NCBI GenBank assembly: GCA_037975125.1
Contig: CM075854.1
Location: 61,167,926-61,231,925, forward strand
Origin: Latrodectus hesperus
Taxonomy: Eukaryota > Arthropoda > Arachnida > Araneae > Theridiidae
DNA: 64,000 bases
Reading direction: 5' to 3'
The notes under the pieces were generated by a model that searched no databases, was not told the origin of the DNA, and was given only the letters and a program-made list of their open reading frames with translations. The position numbers were made by a program, and so were the translations under genes. The stretch's first letter is position 1. Each line of letters opens with the position of its first letter. Shown here one piece after another: positions 27,401 to 41,300 of the stretch.

Positions 27401-29985
27401 TAGGATGGGAAATTTGAGCAAAACATATAACTGTACTTTTTTACTGTACGTCAGTACAATTTTTTGTCATTAGTTGAAAGGGAGGGGAAATAATTTCAAT
27501 TTCCTTATTTTATTTTTTACAGTTCGTTTTTATCTTTATCTTTTGTTTCGGCAGAAAGATCAATCACGGGGAATTAAATGGAAAGTATAATTCAAGTTTA
27601 GTAGGGCCAATTTTTTTTATGGTTTTAATGATATCTGATTACATCGGAACATATTTAGATCCATTTAGAAAAACTACGTAATTGTGTATTTTTAATAACA
27701 AAACAAAGTAGCCATTTCATACCATAAAAACTATGTATAATTATATATACCCTTAAGTACACTATGTTAAGCATAATTTTGAAATTTAAAAAAATTTCTA
27801 GTTTTTTACAAAATATGCATTGTTTATAAATTATATTAATGTGTTTTATAGGTTTCTTTGATGCCAAAGCTCAAAATATTTATGTTGCTGTGTATTTAAG
27901 AACAAATACTTGCTTTTACAGAACATTTTTCATCAATCTATCTTATTTATGACATATTTAATTAAACCAGATTTAGATTTTGTACACGTTGTCATTTTCA
28001 AATGTGTCATTAGAATTGCAACAGTTGTTAGCAGCATTCTTATACATAATTTCTATGGAGGCTAAAGAAGGCCAATTGAACTTCAGAATCACATGCTAAC
28101 TAAAACTTCTTATAAGTGTGATTCCAAAACTAGGCATAGATTATGTTGATCACAGAATAAAAAGTGAATACTTGTAAAACTTTTAATAATAGTATACAAA
28201 TAGAAACATATTTTTTCATTTATATCCAACTCGTTTTTTTGTACTATTTATAAGTTGTTATGAAACTTTTCAATAACCATTATTATTTCTTTTCTATCCT
28301 TGACACATTTATGTTTACAATATGCTGTAAAGGTCATGAAAATAAAAATATAAATAATAATATTGAAAAAATACCAAATGCTTGTGCTTACGCCTATAAA
28401 TAACTCATCAACAAGCCTAAAACCTTATTTTTCATAAAATACACATATTGTTTTCAAGTTAAACTGAATTTTATATTTTAATTACTCAAATATGTGGCAT
28501 CGTCCATTTGTTTACACTAAAAGACATAAATTCATGTCAAAGTGTATTTACGCTGGCGATACATTTTCTGAATATGATCACAAAAAAATTGTTTTGAAAT
28601 TTAGAAACTCATAATGTAACATAATCTCATTATAAAATCGCAAAATGTTGCAAATACCAAGCATCTTACAAAGAAAGTTTAAGTCGAAGGTAAAATATTT
28701 TACACTTAATAATTTATTCGATTTAAACTACTTCATACTTGTACTTTAATGCATAATTTAATCCTGTATTCAGTCTTTTGCATAGTGTTCGATATTCTTA
28801 TTTCATTTGCTCAAACATTGGTGTGAGGCAGTTCTAAATACCTACAGAATTTATTTTTCAGTAAGAGTATCATTTTAAATTTAGAAATTTATAACATATT
28901 TACGCGATGACAATGATCTCAACTTTATTTGCAACCTCTGAAAGAGTCGCGAGTTAGGAGTAGCTTATGAACATAAAATATGTTTTCTATTATGAAAAGT
29001 ACTATGCTATAAAAATATCTGAAAGATTTAAAAAAAATAAACATTTGTATATTCCTTTAGAGCTTCCATTTAAAGTGATTGTACTATATTAATATACCTA
29101 TAACATTAATTATTTCAATAGTGTGTGTATAACTGTTTATTTCAAAATGTAATTAAAAATAGCATATTTCTAACTCGAACATTTGTGAGGATAGTGAATA
29201 TATTCTTAAAATATTGTAGAAATAAATATATTTAATTTAATTATAAGTGAAAAGTTTCTGTAATAAAAATTCAAATTTAAAAAGTGATAAAGTTTCAAGG
29301 AAATATCATAAAGTTTAAATTGTAAGATATTATATGTGGTTCAAGGCAATTATAAATTAATACAACAGTTTAATGTACTTGAATTTTAAATTACAAAATT
29401 AATTTTTGTTACATAGATACTTAAAAATATCAGAAAAATATTAAAAATTTTTTATCGAGTGATGTATTGCACATTCTTTCTTCGTGTGGTGGTTTCAAGA
29501 AATGTGTCAAAAGAATATATTTTTAAGGACAAAGAATGTATAAAAATACGTGAAATTTTAATGAGTGAATTTTTTTTATTAATTCAAAGATGTTTACAAA
29601 TAATTGGAGTATACCTATTAACTGCTTTATATCTACTTCAATTCTTGAAAATTTAATAACTTATTCAGTTTTTGAATGTTTATTAATGAAAAAAAGAAAT
29701 TTTTTACTTATTTCTATACAATCAGATGTGAAATTTGTGATCATTAAATCACTCATAAAACGCTATAAATTTCTATACATTATCAAATACACACCGCACA
29801 TATATTATTAAAATTTAAACTAAATATCAAGCATTTTTATTTACACTTTAATTCAATGGTAAATAAAATATCTGTTGCCCATTTCCCGTTATTATTTATG
29901 TTCATGTACTTTATAATGAGAAAAACAGTAGATAAATAATTTGTTTGGTAATAAATTAAAGGAAGAAGTCTGATCAGTTCTAATA
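24461..29985. other. 5.5 kb AT-rich stretch with no recognised feature
   Basis: Frames at 27655-27867, 29459-29656 and 29590-29811 are short, lysine/isoleucine/phenylalanine rich and lack any motif. I saw no repeats with defined ends. Confidence 0.5.
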
Positions 29986-29989
29986 AAGA

Positions 29990-30180
29990 TAACACGTCAC
30001 ACATAAATAAAGTTTGATTCGATTGTCGTATGTGCTGCTTGTGGTTTTGAGGGCTGGGAATGGGGTAATCGATTTCATGTCATTGTTTGCCCAATAAATC
30101 CACAGAAGCAGAACCAATAGCTTCCATTATTTTGGGTCTCAACATCAAAATATTCGGACTATTTGGAGAGTACATTTTAT
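29990..30180. other. Less AT-rich island, unassigned
   Basis: The block includes GTGCTGCTTGTGGTTTTGAG, GGCTGGGAATGGGGTAATCG and CCACAGAAGCAGAACCAATA, in contrast to its surroundings. It has no open frame, no tRNA-like boxes and no inverted ends. It might be a conserved non-coding element, an unrecognised repeat or an exon fragment. Confidence 0.35.
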
Positions 30181-31439
30181 TTCCTGTATAACTCTATAAA
30201 AGTATTGATAGGATATTGTACCTCTTAATAATGCTATTAGATAATCAAATCCATTCCTAATGAATTATTATTATAACAGGAAAAAGTAAATTAAAGTTGC
30301 ATGTGCATGATAATCATACTTATAACACATTTAGTTCTTATGAATTATTAACGTAAAAATGAAAAATAAGTATATTCAAAATTACATACGTATAATACTT
30401 GCAATCACACAGTCTAGAGTTTGAAAATTGCATTAGTATTGTACTCACTGAAAAACCTAGATTAAAATAATGAACAATAATAATATGTTTCATCAAAGAT
30501 ACAAGACAATAAACAGTGTAGTCAAATGGTTATTATTTTTAAAATTTATTCGTGTACAAATAATTTTATAAAAAATTGTTTTCATGATTTCCCTTTAATT
30601 TTTATTGAACAATTTAAAGTATGCTACGTAAAATCTATGTTTAGTAAAACAGTTATGAAAGATTCATTCATGTAACATTATATTTCAGAAGATGAAAAAA
30701 GTCTAATTTAACTTAATTTTGTCGTAAATTGAAACGAGAATCATTGTGAAACGAGTAAATGATTCCTCTGGATTTTATACTTTAATACAATGTAGAAAAT
30801 TCAAAAGAAATTTTACATACTTTGATGTTAAATTCTATCAGATCTCTAAATGAAAAACAATTAAAAACTTTAAGAAAGCTACATAAATTTGCATTTTTCA
30901 TTCTTTCACATAGTTTTACCAGATACTTTTTCTAAATTATTAATTGGAAAATAACTTTCATACATTCATTTTATGCATCATGTTATCATCATTAACGAGG
31001 AAGGATTTCTCGAAAATTAAATTACATCACGAGGGCCACTCATTGCAAATAAGTTTTCTTCATATAAATCACCAAACAATCGATCAAATCAAACAACCCA
31101 TCGAAGCTTGGATAATTTTATTACCTAGAGCACTTTCCTAATTAGGTCATTAGCAAAATTTTAATTCCTGGCGTATAAATTCGAATAATTGAGATAGATA
31201 AATTCAAAATTAAGACTTCAATAATTTATTAATACGATATGAAGGATAAATATTGGAATAAAGTAATTGGATTTGCATACAGGCTGTAATGAGTTCAAAA
31301 GTTACAAGAATCAATATGCTTATAAAAGAAATTCAATGCAGAATACAAGCACACATTTTAACCTTTATCCGTCCATAGAAACTTGTATAACAGTTGTGCA
31401 GTTTCTCATTCAATAATTGATTTTCACAAGTTGGTTAGG
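30181..31439. other. AT-rich stretch with no recognised feature
   Basis: A 65-codon frame at 30944-31141 has no motif. Confidence 0.45.
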
Positions 31440-31754
31440 TTAGGGTAAGTAACTCAGTTGGTTAGGGTGTCATTTTCATTATCAGAATATAGTTCGATAT
31501 CGTAAGATCGTATACAGGCTTAACCAAAGATCCATTGTATTCACATTTAGTGAACATGATGTAAATTAGAAAGACTGTGGTTGCAATGTCCTCCAAGTGA
31601 AATGATACCTCTGGAGAGGGCAGGTCAAGTATTAGAGGGTCTTCTACTTGATCCCTGCTTCTAAGTTATAAAGACTCTCACCTTCCAGTTACTGGTAGAA
31701 CTCAACTCATGGCTGCGTACTGGGAAGTATGCCTGTACAATAACAACAACATAA
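31440..31754 (+). repeat. tRNA-derived SINE with (AAC)-type tail
   Basis: Box A-like CTCAGTTGGTTAGGGTG and a weak box B (AGTTCGATATCG) are followed by a body containing GTCCTCCAAGTGAAATGATA, CTCTGGAGAGGGCAGGTCAA and CTACTTGATCCCTGCTTCTA. The end is CAATAACAACAACATAATA. The tail type matches the SINE at 62938-63254 (AACAACAACAACAGCAACAA), but the body differs. The TTAGGTTAGGG at the front is part of the head, not a telomeric array. Confidence 0.78.
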
Positions 31755-33059
31755 TAAATGTTAGACTGGGTAATTAGTTGGTGAGGGAGATATGTTTTCT
31801 TGCTATTTAACTATATGTTTTCAGTCCTAAAATAAACAAAATCAGGGTTTTGATCGGAGTTACCTTTATTTAATAGTCGGTATAATTTGTCTCATTGGTA
31901 TTTTAAGATGAATTCAAAGATATCAACACTAAAATTGCAGCTAAATTGTTCGAAGTTAGCTTAAAATTTTAGAACAGTTTTCAGGGCATATTTTAAAAAT
32001 CATGCTTGCAACTTAAACTGAAATACTAACACAAACATAAAAGAAATCATAACATTTTGTATTTATTTAACCATACTTATGCTGGTGAAATTACAAACTC
32101 TGAAGCAATTTCTTAAGTATTTTCAATATTGTACTAACATGCCGTCATTATTAACGAATAAATTCTTAAAGTTATTAGATTAATTTTGAAATTTCTGAGT
32201 TTTTTATTACTGTTAATGCTTAACAGTAGAAATATTATAAGTGCTTACCATTAGCAAATTATTCATACATTGAAAAATAAGTTATTACTTGGAAATAATT
32301 GACTTGCACTTTTCATGAAGAAGAAGACTATCTATTGTTATTTTTTGTCAATTATAGGTTTTTTGGATAAAGTAGTTGGCTTGACATCAAAATTTTATCA
32401 TTCAGTTCCATGCAGGCAAATATTATTAATTAAGTAAACCAATAGTTCTTATTTAAAATATTTATGATTTTCTATTCTTTCATTAATAAAAACTATGTTG
32501 CATTAATTATTTTTCCTCAGGCATCTAAAAGTACATTTACTACATTTCCGCTTCAATTTACTGAAATTGTACTACATTTTTAAATAATTTGTATTTTTAT
32601 AAATTTCTCCTTAAGCTTAATTTCTTTTAATTATCTTTTTCTAATTCTTACATGCGTAACTTTTTTAATTTTCCATATGTGATCTGAAATAAATTACTAC
32701 GTATCATTATTAATGCAATTTTTTGGATCTCAGGAAAAATTGTTCATATCTCCTGAAATATCTGATAATAAATAAAAATGTAGAAGTCAGTTTTTTGTAA
32801 AACAGGTTTATTGCAAATTCATCATTTAAATGTATGTTAAAATATAACGAAGAAAAAAATAAACTTCTAACACAAATATTATCAGGAATGACGAATGACA
32901 TTTTTTTAAAAAAAATCAATACGGTATGGCTTTAAATATTTTTTTTTCCAAACCACAAAAAACTTTTTTCGCGATCTGAAATATTTATTGAACATTTAAA
33001 ATACTTAGAATTCCCGAAACATTCCGCACTTTAAACATGATAATTTATTCATATGATTT
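31755..33059. other. AT-rich stretch with no recognised feature
   Basis: A minus-strand frame at 32710-32919 has no motif. Confidence 0.45.
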
Positions 33060-33430
33060 TTCCCCTCCATCTCCAAAGAAACATCTAGCATTTCATTCGG
33101 AAGCCATTATTTTGAAAAGACAGCTGAGAAACTAGATGATAAAACTCTTTTCCTTAAAATAAGTCTCGGCTTGGACTAAAGCCAAATGCGGGCTCTGTTT
33201 CAAATAGGGGACAAAGAAAAGAATGCCGAATAAAGGAGTACAATGAGCCCCCATTAATTTGTTACTATAAGCTATTCCGTTTATCTCGAAAGAAATTGAA
33301 AGCCCCGACTCTGTAAGAGTATAATCTCCGTCTGAATTCTTTTCTAAATTCCAAAAGGAACGGAGGAAAGAGTGTTTCCAGTGGAAGCACTGATAGATTT
33401 TTTCTCTGATTCCAGAGAGAAAAAAAGATT
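33060..33430. other. Low-AT island, candidate conserved non-coding element
   Basis: About 370 bases of mixed composition stand out from surroundings well above 70 percent AT. They include GGCTTGGACTAAAGCCAAAT, GCGGGCTCTGTTTC, AATGAGCCCCCATTAATTTG and ATCTCGAAAGAAATTGAAAG. All phases on the plus strand contain stops, and no transposon motif, tRNA-like box or terminal repeat is visible. GATTCCAGAGAGAAAAAAAG with TTTTTTCTCTGATTCC near 33398-33428 forms a short inverted pair. I do not know its function. Confidence 0.4.
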
Positions 33431-33773
33431 AAAGTTGTACTGACTCAGAAATGTCTCATAATGGAAAAATTAAAAGTCATTTACGATAAGAATATTTAGA
33501 GTTATACATTATCATTATGAGCAAAAATAATTGTGAAAGCAATTACAATGTTGGCTGTTTTACAAAAATAAGGAATTTTTTGTTCGCGAATTATTTTTGA
33601 AATACTAATTTTTCTGACGTAAGAATTCCAGTAATTAAATAAGTGTTTAATAAGTAATAATAAATAAGCATGATATTTGTTCACGTCTTACCTTTGAATA
33701 TAAAATATAATTTTTTCTATTAAAATACTATTCAGTTTACGTAGAAATAATTTTTCGTTTCATTTTTGATATA

Positions 33774-35305
33774 CATTGCTAGACAATTGCTAAGGACGAA
33801 TAACACTATCATCCATAGCAACCACAAAATGAAAGGAAGAAAAATGTGGAAAATTACAATAAGTGCAGGATATAGTAAGAAGAAGTATGCGTAGGCAAAT
33901 TTTTTTCCACGTCTGTTCATCACGTGATATCATTTATTAGAGCTTTAAAGGTTTTGACGCGTGTGGACAGTTGTTGTTTCAAGTCAAAGTTTTACAGGAA
34001 AGATTTAATAGACGAACTTGAAATTTTTGACTTGTCTTCCCGACATCACTTAGATGATTTTATGCGTGGCCGAATTATTGGAAAGATCGAAGAAGGGCGT
34101 AAAATAACAGATATTGCCAGAGAGTTCGACATCGCTCACAGCGTTGTTTCACGGCTGTGGAAGTCATTTAAAACTACTGGAATGTGTAGTAGGCGAAACG
34201 GGGGAGGTCGTGTTAGAAGTACGACGCCTGCAGAAGACAGGTATATCGTCCTATCAGCAAAAAGAAACAAGCGCACCACAGCTCAGCAGGTGGCAAATCA
34301 GTTTCTTGCTGCCTCAGGAAAGCAGATCTCCTGAAAAACTGTTGTCAGACGTTTGAGGGGAGGAGGACTATACGCCCGCAGACTTGTTGTATGTGTCCCA
34401 CTGACCAGACAGCACCTTACTGCCCATTTGCGATGGTGTCATGAGCATCGCAATTGGACTGAATAGGACTGGGTATGCGTACTATTCTCAGATGAGAGTA
34501 GGTTCAGTCTGTTATTGGATTGTAGACGCCAACTGATCTGGCGCGAGAGTGGTACTGCTTATCGTCCAGAAAATATCCAGGAAAGTGGCCGATATCCGAC
34601 ACGCAATGTCATGGTGGGGGCCGGCATCATGATCAATGGCCACACGCCCCTACATGTGGTTGCGAATGGGACTATAATGGGCCAACGATACATTAATGAA
34701 GTTCTTCTTCCTCATGTTCGTATTTTCCGTGGTGCTGTCGGTGATACATTTGTTTTTATGGACGACAACGCAACATGTCATCGAACTCTCGCTGTTCCGG
34801 ATTGTCTAGACAGCGAGGGTATTCAGCGCCTCGCATGGCCATCACGTTCTCCAGATCTAAACCCCATTGAAAATGTGTGGGATGCTTTGGGGAGGCAAGT
34901 TGCTGGTCGAAACTATCCTCCGACAAACAAGAACACCCTCATCCGTGCACTCCCAGAGGAATGGGATATATTGCCTCAACAGCTGCTGGATAATGTTGTG
35001 CAAAGTATGAAACGATGTGTGGAATGTTGCATCACACTCCACGGTGGGCATATCCCGTACTGATACCTTTCTTCAAGGTGCTTGCTGACTTTTAGATGCA
35101 TTGCTCCATTTTTTTATATGCAACATCAAATGAACATTTTTTTCAGATGTTTCACAGCTATTGTACTTTCCAGAACAATAAATATTCCTTATTCTAATGT
35201 CTGAACAGTGTGGCAACTATATTTTATCCTACTAGGCCTCTTGTCTCGTTTAATGTTATGCTACATTGCAATTTATGATCCGTCCTTAGCAATTGTCCAG
35301 CTGTG
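33774..35305 (+). mobile_element. Tc1-type transposon, 1532 bp, well preserved
   Basis: The left end (33774 on) reads CATTGCTAGACAATTGCTAA, and the complement of the right end reads CACAGCTGGACAATTGCTAA. Together with GGACG they match at about 22 of 25 positions. TA borders both sides (33772-33773 and 35306-35307). The interior holds one transposase frame interrupted only by two stops, with an AATAAA signal at about 35178. Its size equals that of the element at 49033-50564, though the sequences belong to different families. Confidence 0.9.
33924..35063 (+). pseudogene. Tc1 transposase, DD34E, two in-frame stops
   Basis: One phase runs the whole length. The family-like part begins near HHLDDFMRGRIIGKIEEG (about 34044); the upstream ATG at 33924 is only the first in phase. 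The helix-turn-helix region reads ITDIAREFDIAHSVVSRLW and the paired-domain-like linker TTPAEDRYIVL. TGA at 34332-34334 and TAG at 34464-34466 break the frame. Both could be single transitions (R and probably E/W codons), so the copy is young. The catalytic blocks are LFSDESRF, FMDDNATCHR and SPDLNPIENVWDALGR, with 34 residues between the second D and the E. The end is HGGHIPY. The enzyme would cut and paste the element in the nucleus; this copy makes no full product. Confidence 0.92.
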
Positions 35306-35307
35306 TA

Positions 35308-38300
35308 TGTATATGAATATACAATTAATGTTGGAAATAAAGTTTTATTCTTTGACTAATAAGATCAGTTTACAGTTTCAGGAATAAAATTTTCTCCTGT
35401 TACTGAATAACGGAGAGCTCAATAAAAATTTTTTGGTGAAAATTAGTTTTCTGAAACATGATTAAGTGACTAGGATAGACTCATGTACTTGACATTGCAC
35501 AAGTGTTATGTGAGGTACTTCTGTCACTTCTCCAAATAACTGCAGAGGTGTGAAGTAAGAACTGTCATGACTCAGTCAATGAATAGGTATTTTGCTTAAT
35601 TGTGTTTGGCCATTATTTTTTGGACACGAAAACCTATGACCTTTTCAAACTGAAATGACAAAAATAAGCATTTGCTTATAAGTTAAATGAACAGATCTTA
35701 TAAAGTGCATACTTATAATTTGTAAGCATTTCAAATACTTTTAATTATTACTATTCTAAAAATTTATACATAAATTATTTTTTAAACTCAAAATAATTAA
35801 TATGATTTAAAACAAATTCAAATAGTTGACAGTCTTAATATTATAAAAGTTTCAAATATTTGTATCTTTTGGTAACTTTTTTTATTCCTCGTGAAAACTC
35901 TTGCTGAGCTATCGTAACAAGCAATTTGAAGAGTTTGCCATTTCTCTAGAGTCAACAGGAAAATATTTTAACGATGCATTTTAGGGAATACTTTGCAAAC
36001 TTATTACTTTGACATTGTAAGTCAAATAAGTTCGCTTTCCCTAACTTTCGTTAAAGAGTATGCATTTCAATTATAAATTAATGTATGCAAGATTAAAATA
36101 AAATATTCTGCATATACAAAATAATGTATACGTATAAAGTATATATGTATTTAAACTAAAAATTAATACATTTTCATCATTCTTAAGTCTTAAGAGAAGA
36201 GTTCAGTTGAATTTTTAACCATATTTTTACATAAGGATTTCTTTAGCTTCTTCAATTAATATATTTTACTCACAATCAATAAAAGTTGTGGCTCAGTGAT
36301 TCTTTTTAGCTCTTGCACATAATGGATAAGCTTAGTATGCAAATTATTACTTAAAAGCTTTAAATGTAGATTAAAAGCTTTTTCTAACTCTCAAAAGCAG
36401 TGAAAATGAACTTGTAAAAAGGAATTTTGTGTTAACTTAAAAATTATTGAAATTTGTTAATACAGAATCTTAGGAGCACACTTTAAAATGAAAAGTAAAT
36501 ATTTAATCTATTAAGAAATGCAATACCACATAACACTAATATAATTATTTCTTTAATGGAGAAAATTTTTGGAAATTTCCAAGGAAAATATGATAAAGAT
36601 CATTCATGCTATTTTATATAATTTTGGAAATAAGTTTTTATTGATTTAATTCAGAAAATCTAATTAAGAATTCAAACAAGGCATAATTTTAAACTAATTA
36701 TTTTAATTAACTATGTAACATGCAGTTAGTTAAAGTAATGATCCTTTTAAGCTAATCTAATTTTAATTTTTTTCTAATAGGATTATAATAGTTAGGGTGT
36801 AATTAGTGCAAATTTTCTGGAAAATAAATTCTAGCTAAAACATTATCACAATTTTTTGTTGAAGTAAAGTGTGTTAAATAAATTCTAAAAGTAATTTTAA
36901 AGATGATTGGCGTCAATTACAATATACATTAGTGAAATAATTTGAGTAAACGAGAGGGAAATTAGAAATCGAGCATTAATAATAAAAATTATTTTGTTGA
37001 AAAAAAGCAAAGTTTTAGTTCATTTATGAAAATAGCTATCATCAATAAAATGTACTTATAATTTTTCATGTATGATAAAATTGTCAAGTATAACTAAGAT
37101 TTTTGTATATAATCCTGTATAAAAATAAGATGCTCATAGTTTGACTGTAACTTTCATCAAACATATTCTGAGTCATTAAAAGTCATAAGTAACTGATAAA
37201 AAAAATGAAGATTTTCATGAAAAAATATAAATTTCACGCCTTATTATAAAATATTCAAATTGTAATATTAATTCAAAGATTTCTGTATTTTTATCCTATA
37301 TTGGAGATTTTTGCTTACTCCATACAGAATTACCATTTTAATCAAAGCAAATTTTCAAAAACCAAATATTAGAATTTAATTCAGTTTAATATATATAGAA
37401 TCAAATAAAATAAGTATCTGATTTTTTCTTTATTAAGCATAAATTACTAAATGACTACTCCGAAACATTTTTAAAAGATATTTATTAATCTAGTGTTCTA
37501 GAATTAATTATTATTCCAATATATGTAAAATTAATTTTTACTCCTTTAGGGAGCAATTTTATTCAGCCAAAAAAGTAGATCTATATTTTTAAGTAACATT
37601 TTTTACATGTTGAAAAAATATAATTTAAACAATAGCAGAATAAAATCGATCGATAATTAGTTACTTCTTAAAAGTTACATTTTTTTATTTAATTTATATA
37701 AAAGTAAAATTACCGTCTCCATTAATTGACCTAGAGGACAAAGTGTCTGGAAGCTTTGTTAATGAGTCGTTTGAAAAACACATATCCATCTTGTTTTTTA
37801 TGAAAAGTTATATAAGTTTTAAGGGTATTTTGAAGCTGATATTGTCAATTAAGTTTAATATAAAAGTTATGAATATTATTTTATCTTTATACTTAACATG
37901 ATTTATGTGAATATAGGTAAAGTATAAGAAGAAGACTTTTGTCTAGAATCTTATTCATATGGTGTAATAAAAAATTACAAAATTTAAATTTTAAAAGATG
38001 GATATTTATTCAAAAAATTTTTGATATTATTTTATGTAGACACGAAAATTCTTAGAATAGAAATTTCTTTTATATTTTAGATTGCTTTACTGTAATATAT
38101 CTTTTATTTAAGTATATGTTACACACTATGTAAATATTTCTTAATTATCTTATTCTAATGAAAAATATTACCAAAATAAATATTTTAGTTTAAAATACTT
38201 GACAAATAAAATTCTGTTAATGTTTTTAAAATACATGTCTCGGTTTATTTATGTTTCTTGTATATTGTGCAGTTTAAAGTTCTTTTACTTTTCATCTTTA

Positions 38301-41300
38301 AAATATTACAGACATATTTTTTATTTATATTCTGTCCTAGTTTATCGAAAATATATTTTAATAAATTCAAAGTAATATAGTTTTATAATTATAAGTAGTT
38401 AATAATTGTAAAGAGTAAATTATAATATACCCTTATTTTAATATTCTAAGTGCTCTGATTCACTTTTAAATTCACAACTTGTATCAATGAATAAATTTAT
38501 GGAAGTTACGTATAGTTTATGTACAAGTAAAAATTTCCATCTTGTATTTTAAGAATAAATTTTAAATTTTTAACCAAAATTAAGAAACTGTGTTATGTAA
38601 GTGGATGTTTGCATTAAATATGTTTTTTGAAAATTCATAAAAAATCCTCTTTTAGTTATAAAAAATCATAGATACTTAAGGACAGAACTTAATGCAATAA
38701 TTTGAAATTTTAAGGCCATTAATGAAAGAAATATTTAAAAAATAATAAGTAACTAAAAGTAAAAATATTATAAAGTCTAATTTATATAAAGTTCCATTAA
38801 GACAAACATAAAATTTGGTAGTGATACCGTTGAAAGGAAGCATAAGTCCATGAGAACAGCGATCTTGTTGCAGTGATATTGTCCACAGAATATACTCAAT
38901 TTCTCGTGAAAAAGCCATTATTTTATAGATACAAATAAGAAAAGTAATGTATACAATAATGTCTATAAGGAAATGGAGGCATTTTTATACATGATTATTG
39001 GGAAGCTAATTTAGGCAATTAAGTATCTAAAGAAAACAAAGTGTATTCTTTTTTATCAGTGTTTTCTCTATACGAGCGCTAACAATAAGAAATTAAGGTT
39101 AGAGAATATCACATTGAATTTAATATTGATATGAATTGCTACTTTTTCATTGCCATCGATGCCACATAGATCAGAGACATGAGATATCATTAATAATGTT
39201 ATTATCTTGCATATGAAGTACTTTAAGTCATCTATTAGGACATAATAGTATCTTATGCATAAACTGCTTAAATTGAATTATGTCATTTATCTAAACAAAA
39301 GAGTGTTATAGTAAAAAAGCGCTCATCTTAAAAAGCGCATATAAATATTTAAATCTAGAGTTATTTAAATTTCTTAAAATGTCCAATATTTTCCAGATCT
39401 TAAGAAAAGTTGAGGAATCATCATTGTTATGTTTTTGTACACATCTGATTGCTGTTTTGCTAAAATGTTAGAATGTTATTATTTAATATAAATACTGAAT
39501 GAATAAAGAGCACAGGTTTTATATTTATATGTATTTTATTATGATTTTTCTTTACTCTTTTTACTGTACATTTTTCCGTTTCTTTTTAATATTAGCATTA
39601 TTTCTGTCATTTCAATGATAGTTTTAAGTTAATAAATTTGAATTGAGACAAAGACATAGTTTGAAAACTGTATATCTGGGATAAGAGTTTTCTGTGAGTT
39701 TATTATTTAACTGAAGATGTTTTTCATTTGCTTTCTTCTTTAAATTTAGAGGCAGTTTTAATGCACTAAAAATCACATTGAATAAGTTAAACATTTTTCA
39801 AAAGAAAATAAAACAGGTATTTGTACTAGGGAATAAACTATTTGCTTGTTTATATTCATTGTACTGTATAAACATCAACTTCATATTATCAAAATAAATA
39901 TGTGATTAATTTTTTAAAAATTTATTAATTACTGAGATTTTCCATTCCAAATATGAGGGTAAAAGCATAAAAATATACTTAATTTAACTATCAGAAATGA
40001 TGCTTAAAATAAACTTATTTAAAATTTTAACATCAGATAAATTAGTCTTGAATAAATAACCTTTACAATAACGCTACATTTTTTATAATTAATTACGCTT
40101 AACAAACTAATTATATTTATAACTAATTTAATTATAGTTTTCGAAATAATTAATTGTTCATTGAAGTGAATTGGTTGTTATATCTTGTAGCAACAGTAAC
40201 ATATAAAATGTAATTAAAATTTTTAAAATGAGCATTAACAAAATAAGCTAAATTCTTGTTCAAATACACTCCACCAGCAAATAGAATTTTGATCTTTTAT
40301 TTTTAAAAGCTAATCTTTCTTTTCATAAATGTTTATGTGAATATACAGGCATATATTTATGTACATTCAAAAATATACAAGTACAATTTTCGTGGTTTAT
40401 TATTCTTAACTTTATAAATGCATAACAATATGCTTGTAATCATGGGATTCCTGATTTAATATTGCTAAATAATTTTGAAATTTTAATAAAATTCTTAATT
40501 TTAACGTAAATATAAGAAAATAATCATTTTTGTAAAAATATTATAACAAGAAAGATGTAAATCTATTTCTTTGTAAATACATTTATTTTATAAAATCACT
40601 TCATTATTTTGCTGTTTTTTTATTGCTGAGAAATGGTTTTTTCTTTGTTTTTGTAAAAAATTGCAACAACATTGAAAACTTGTTATCAAATTTTAGAGTA
40701 ATTTTTTACCTAGGTCAAAAATTTTCCTATTATTTTAAAATTTTTATTTGCATAAAAAATATGACAACTTTTATTTTAAAATATGCAGTTAAAAATTTCT
40801 TACAAAAAATCACTTCTTACATGCAGTTTGTGAAAAATCCTGCGATTGCTTATTTTATCAACAGCAATATTTAATTTTTATTTCTTGTGTAAAATGTTTT
40901 TACTCATCAATATTTCTGTTATCGCTATGTTTCTTAGTGTCCTTAAATCTAGCAAGATTTTCTGTTCTTAAATATTCGAAGGAAAAGAAATGAATTTGAA
41001 CAACACTGTTTACCAAAACTGGATTCATTTCATCACTTCTTTTAAATTTGTATTCTGTTCTTTCGATTTGCAAATAATTGCTTAAAAATGCTAGCTATGT
41101 TGTATTAGCTTTGGAAGAGATATTTTGATTTATATATCAAATAAATATTTACCAAGAAAATATAATTGTGCGCATTATTCAAATTATTTTGTTCACTTCA
41201 CTACATACCTCCATATTGTCAAAAAATACTGTGAAAATTTCTGCTTTACAGCGATAATTTTAAAAATAAAAACTTAAATTATATTTCTTTTTGTTTCGGA

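Noticed and set aside
31432..31450. TTAGG-type telomeric repeat
   Set aside because: Only about two units (GGTTAGGTTAGGG), forming part of a SINE head.
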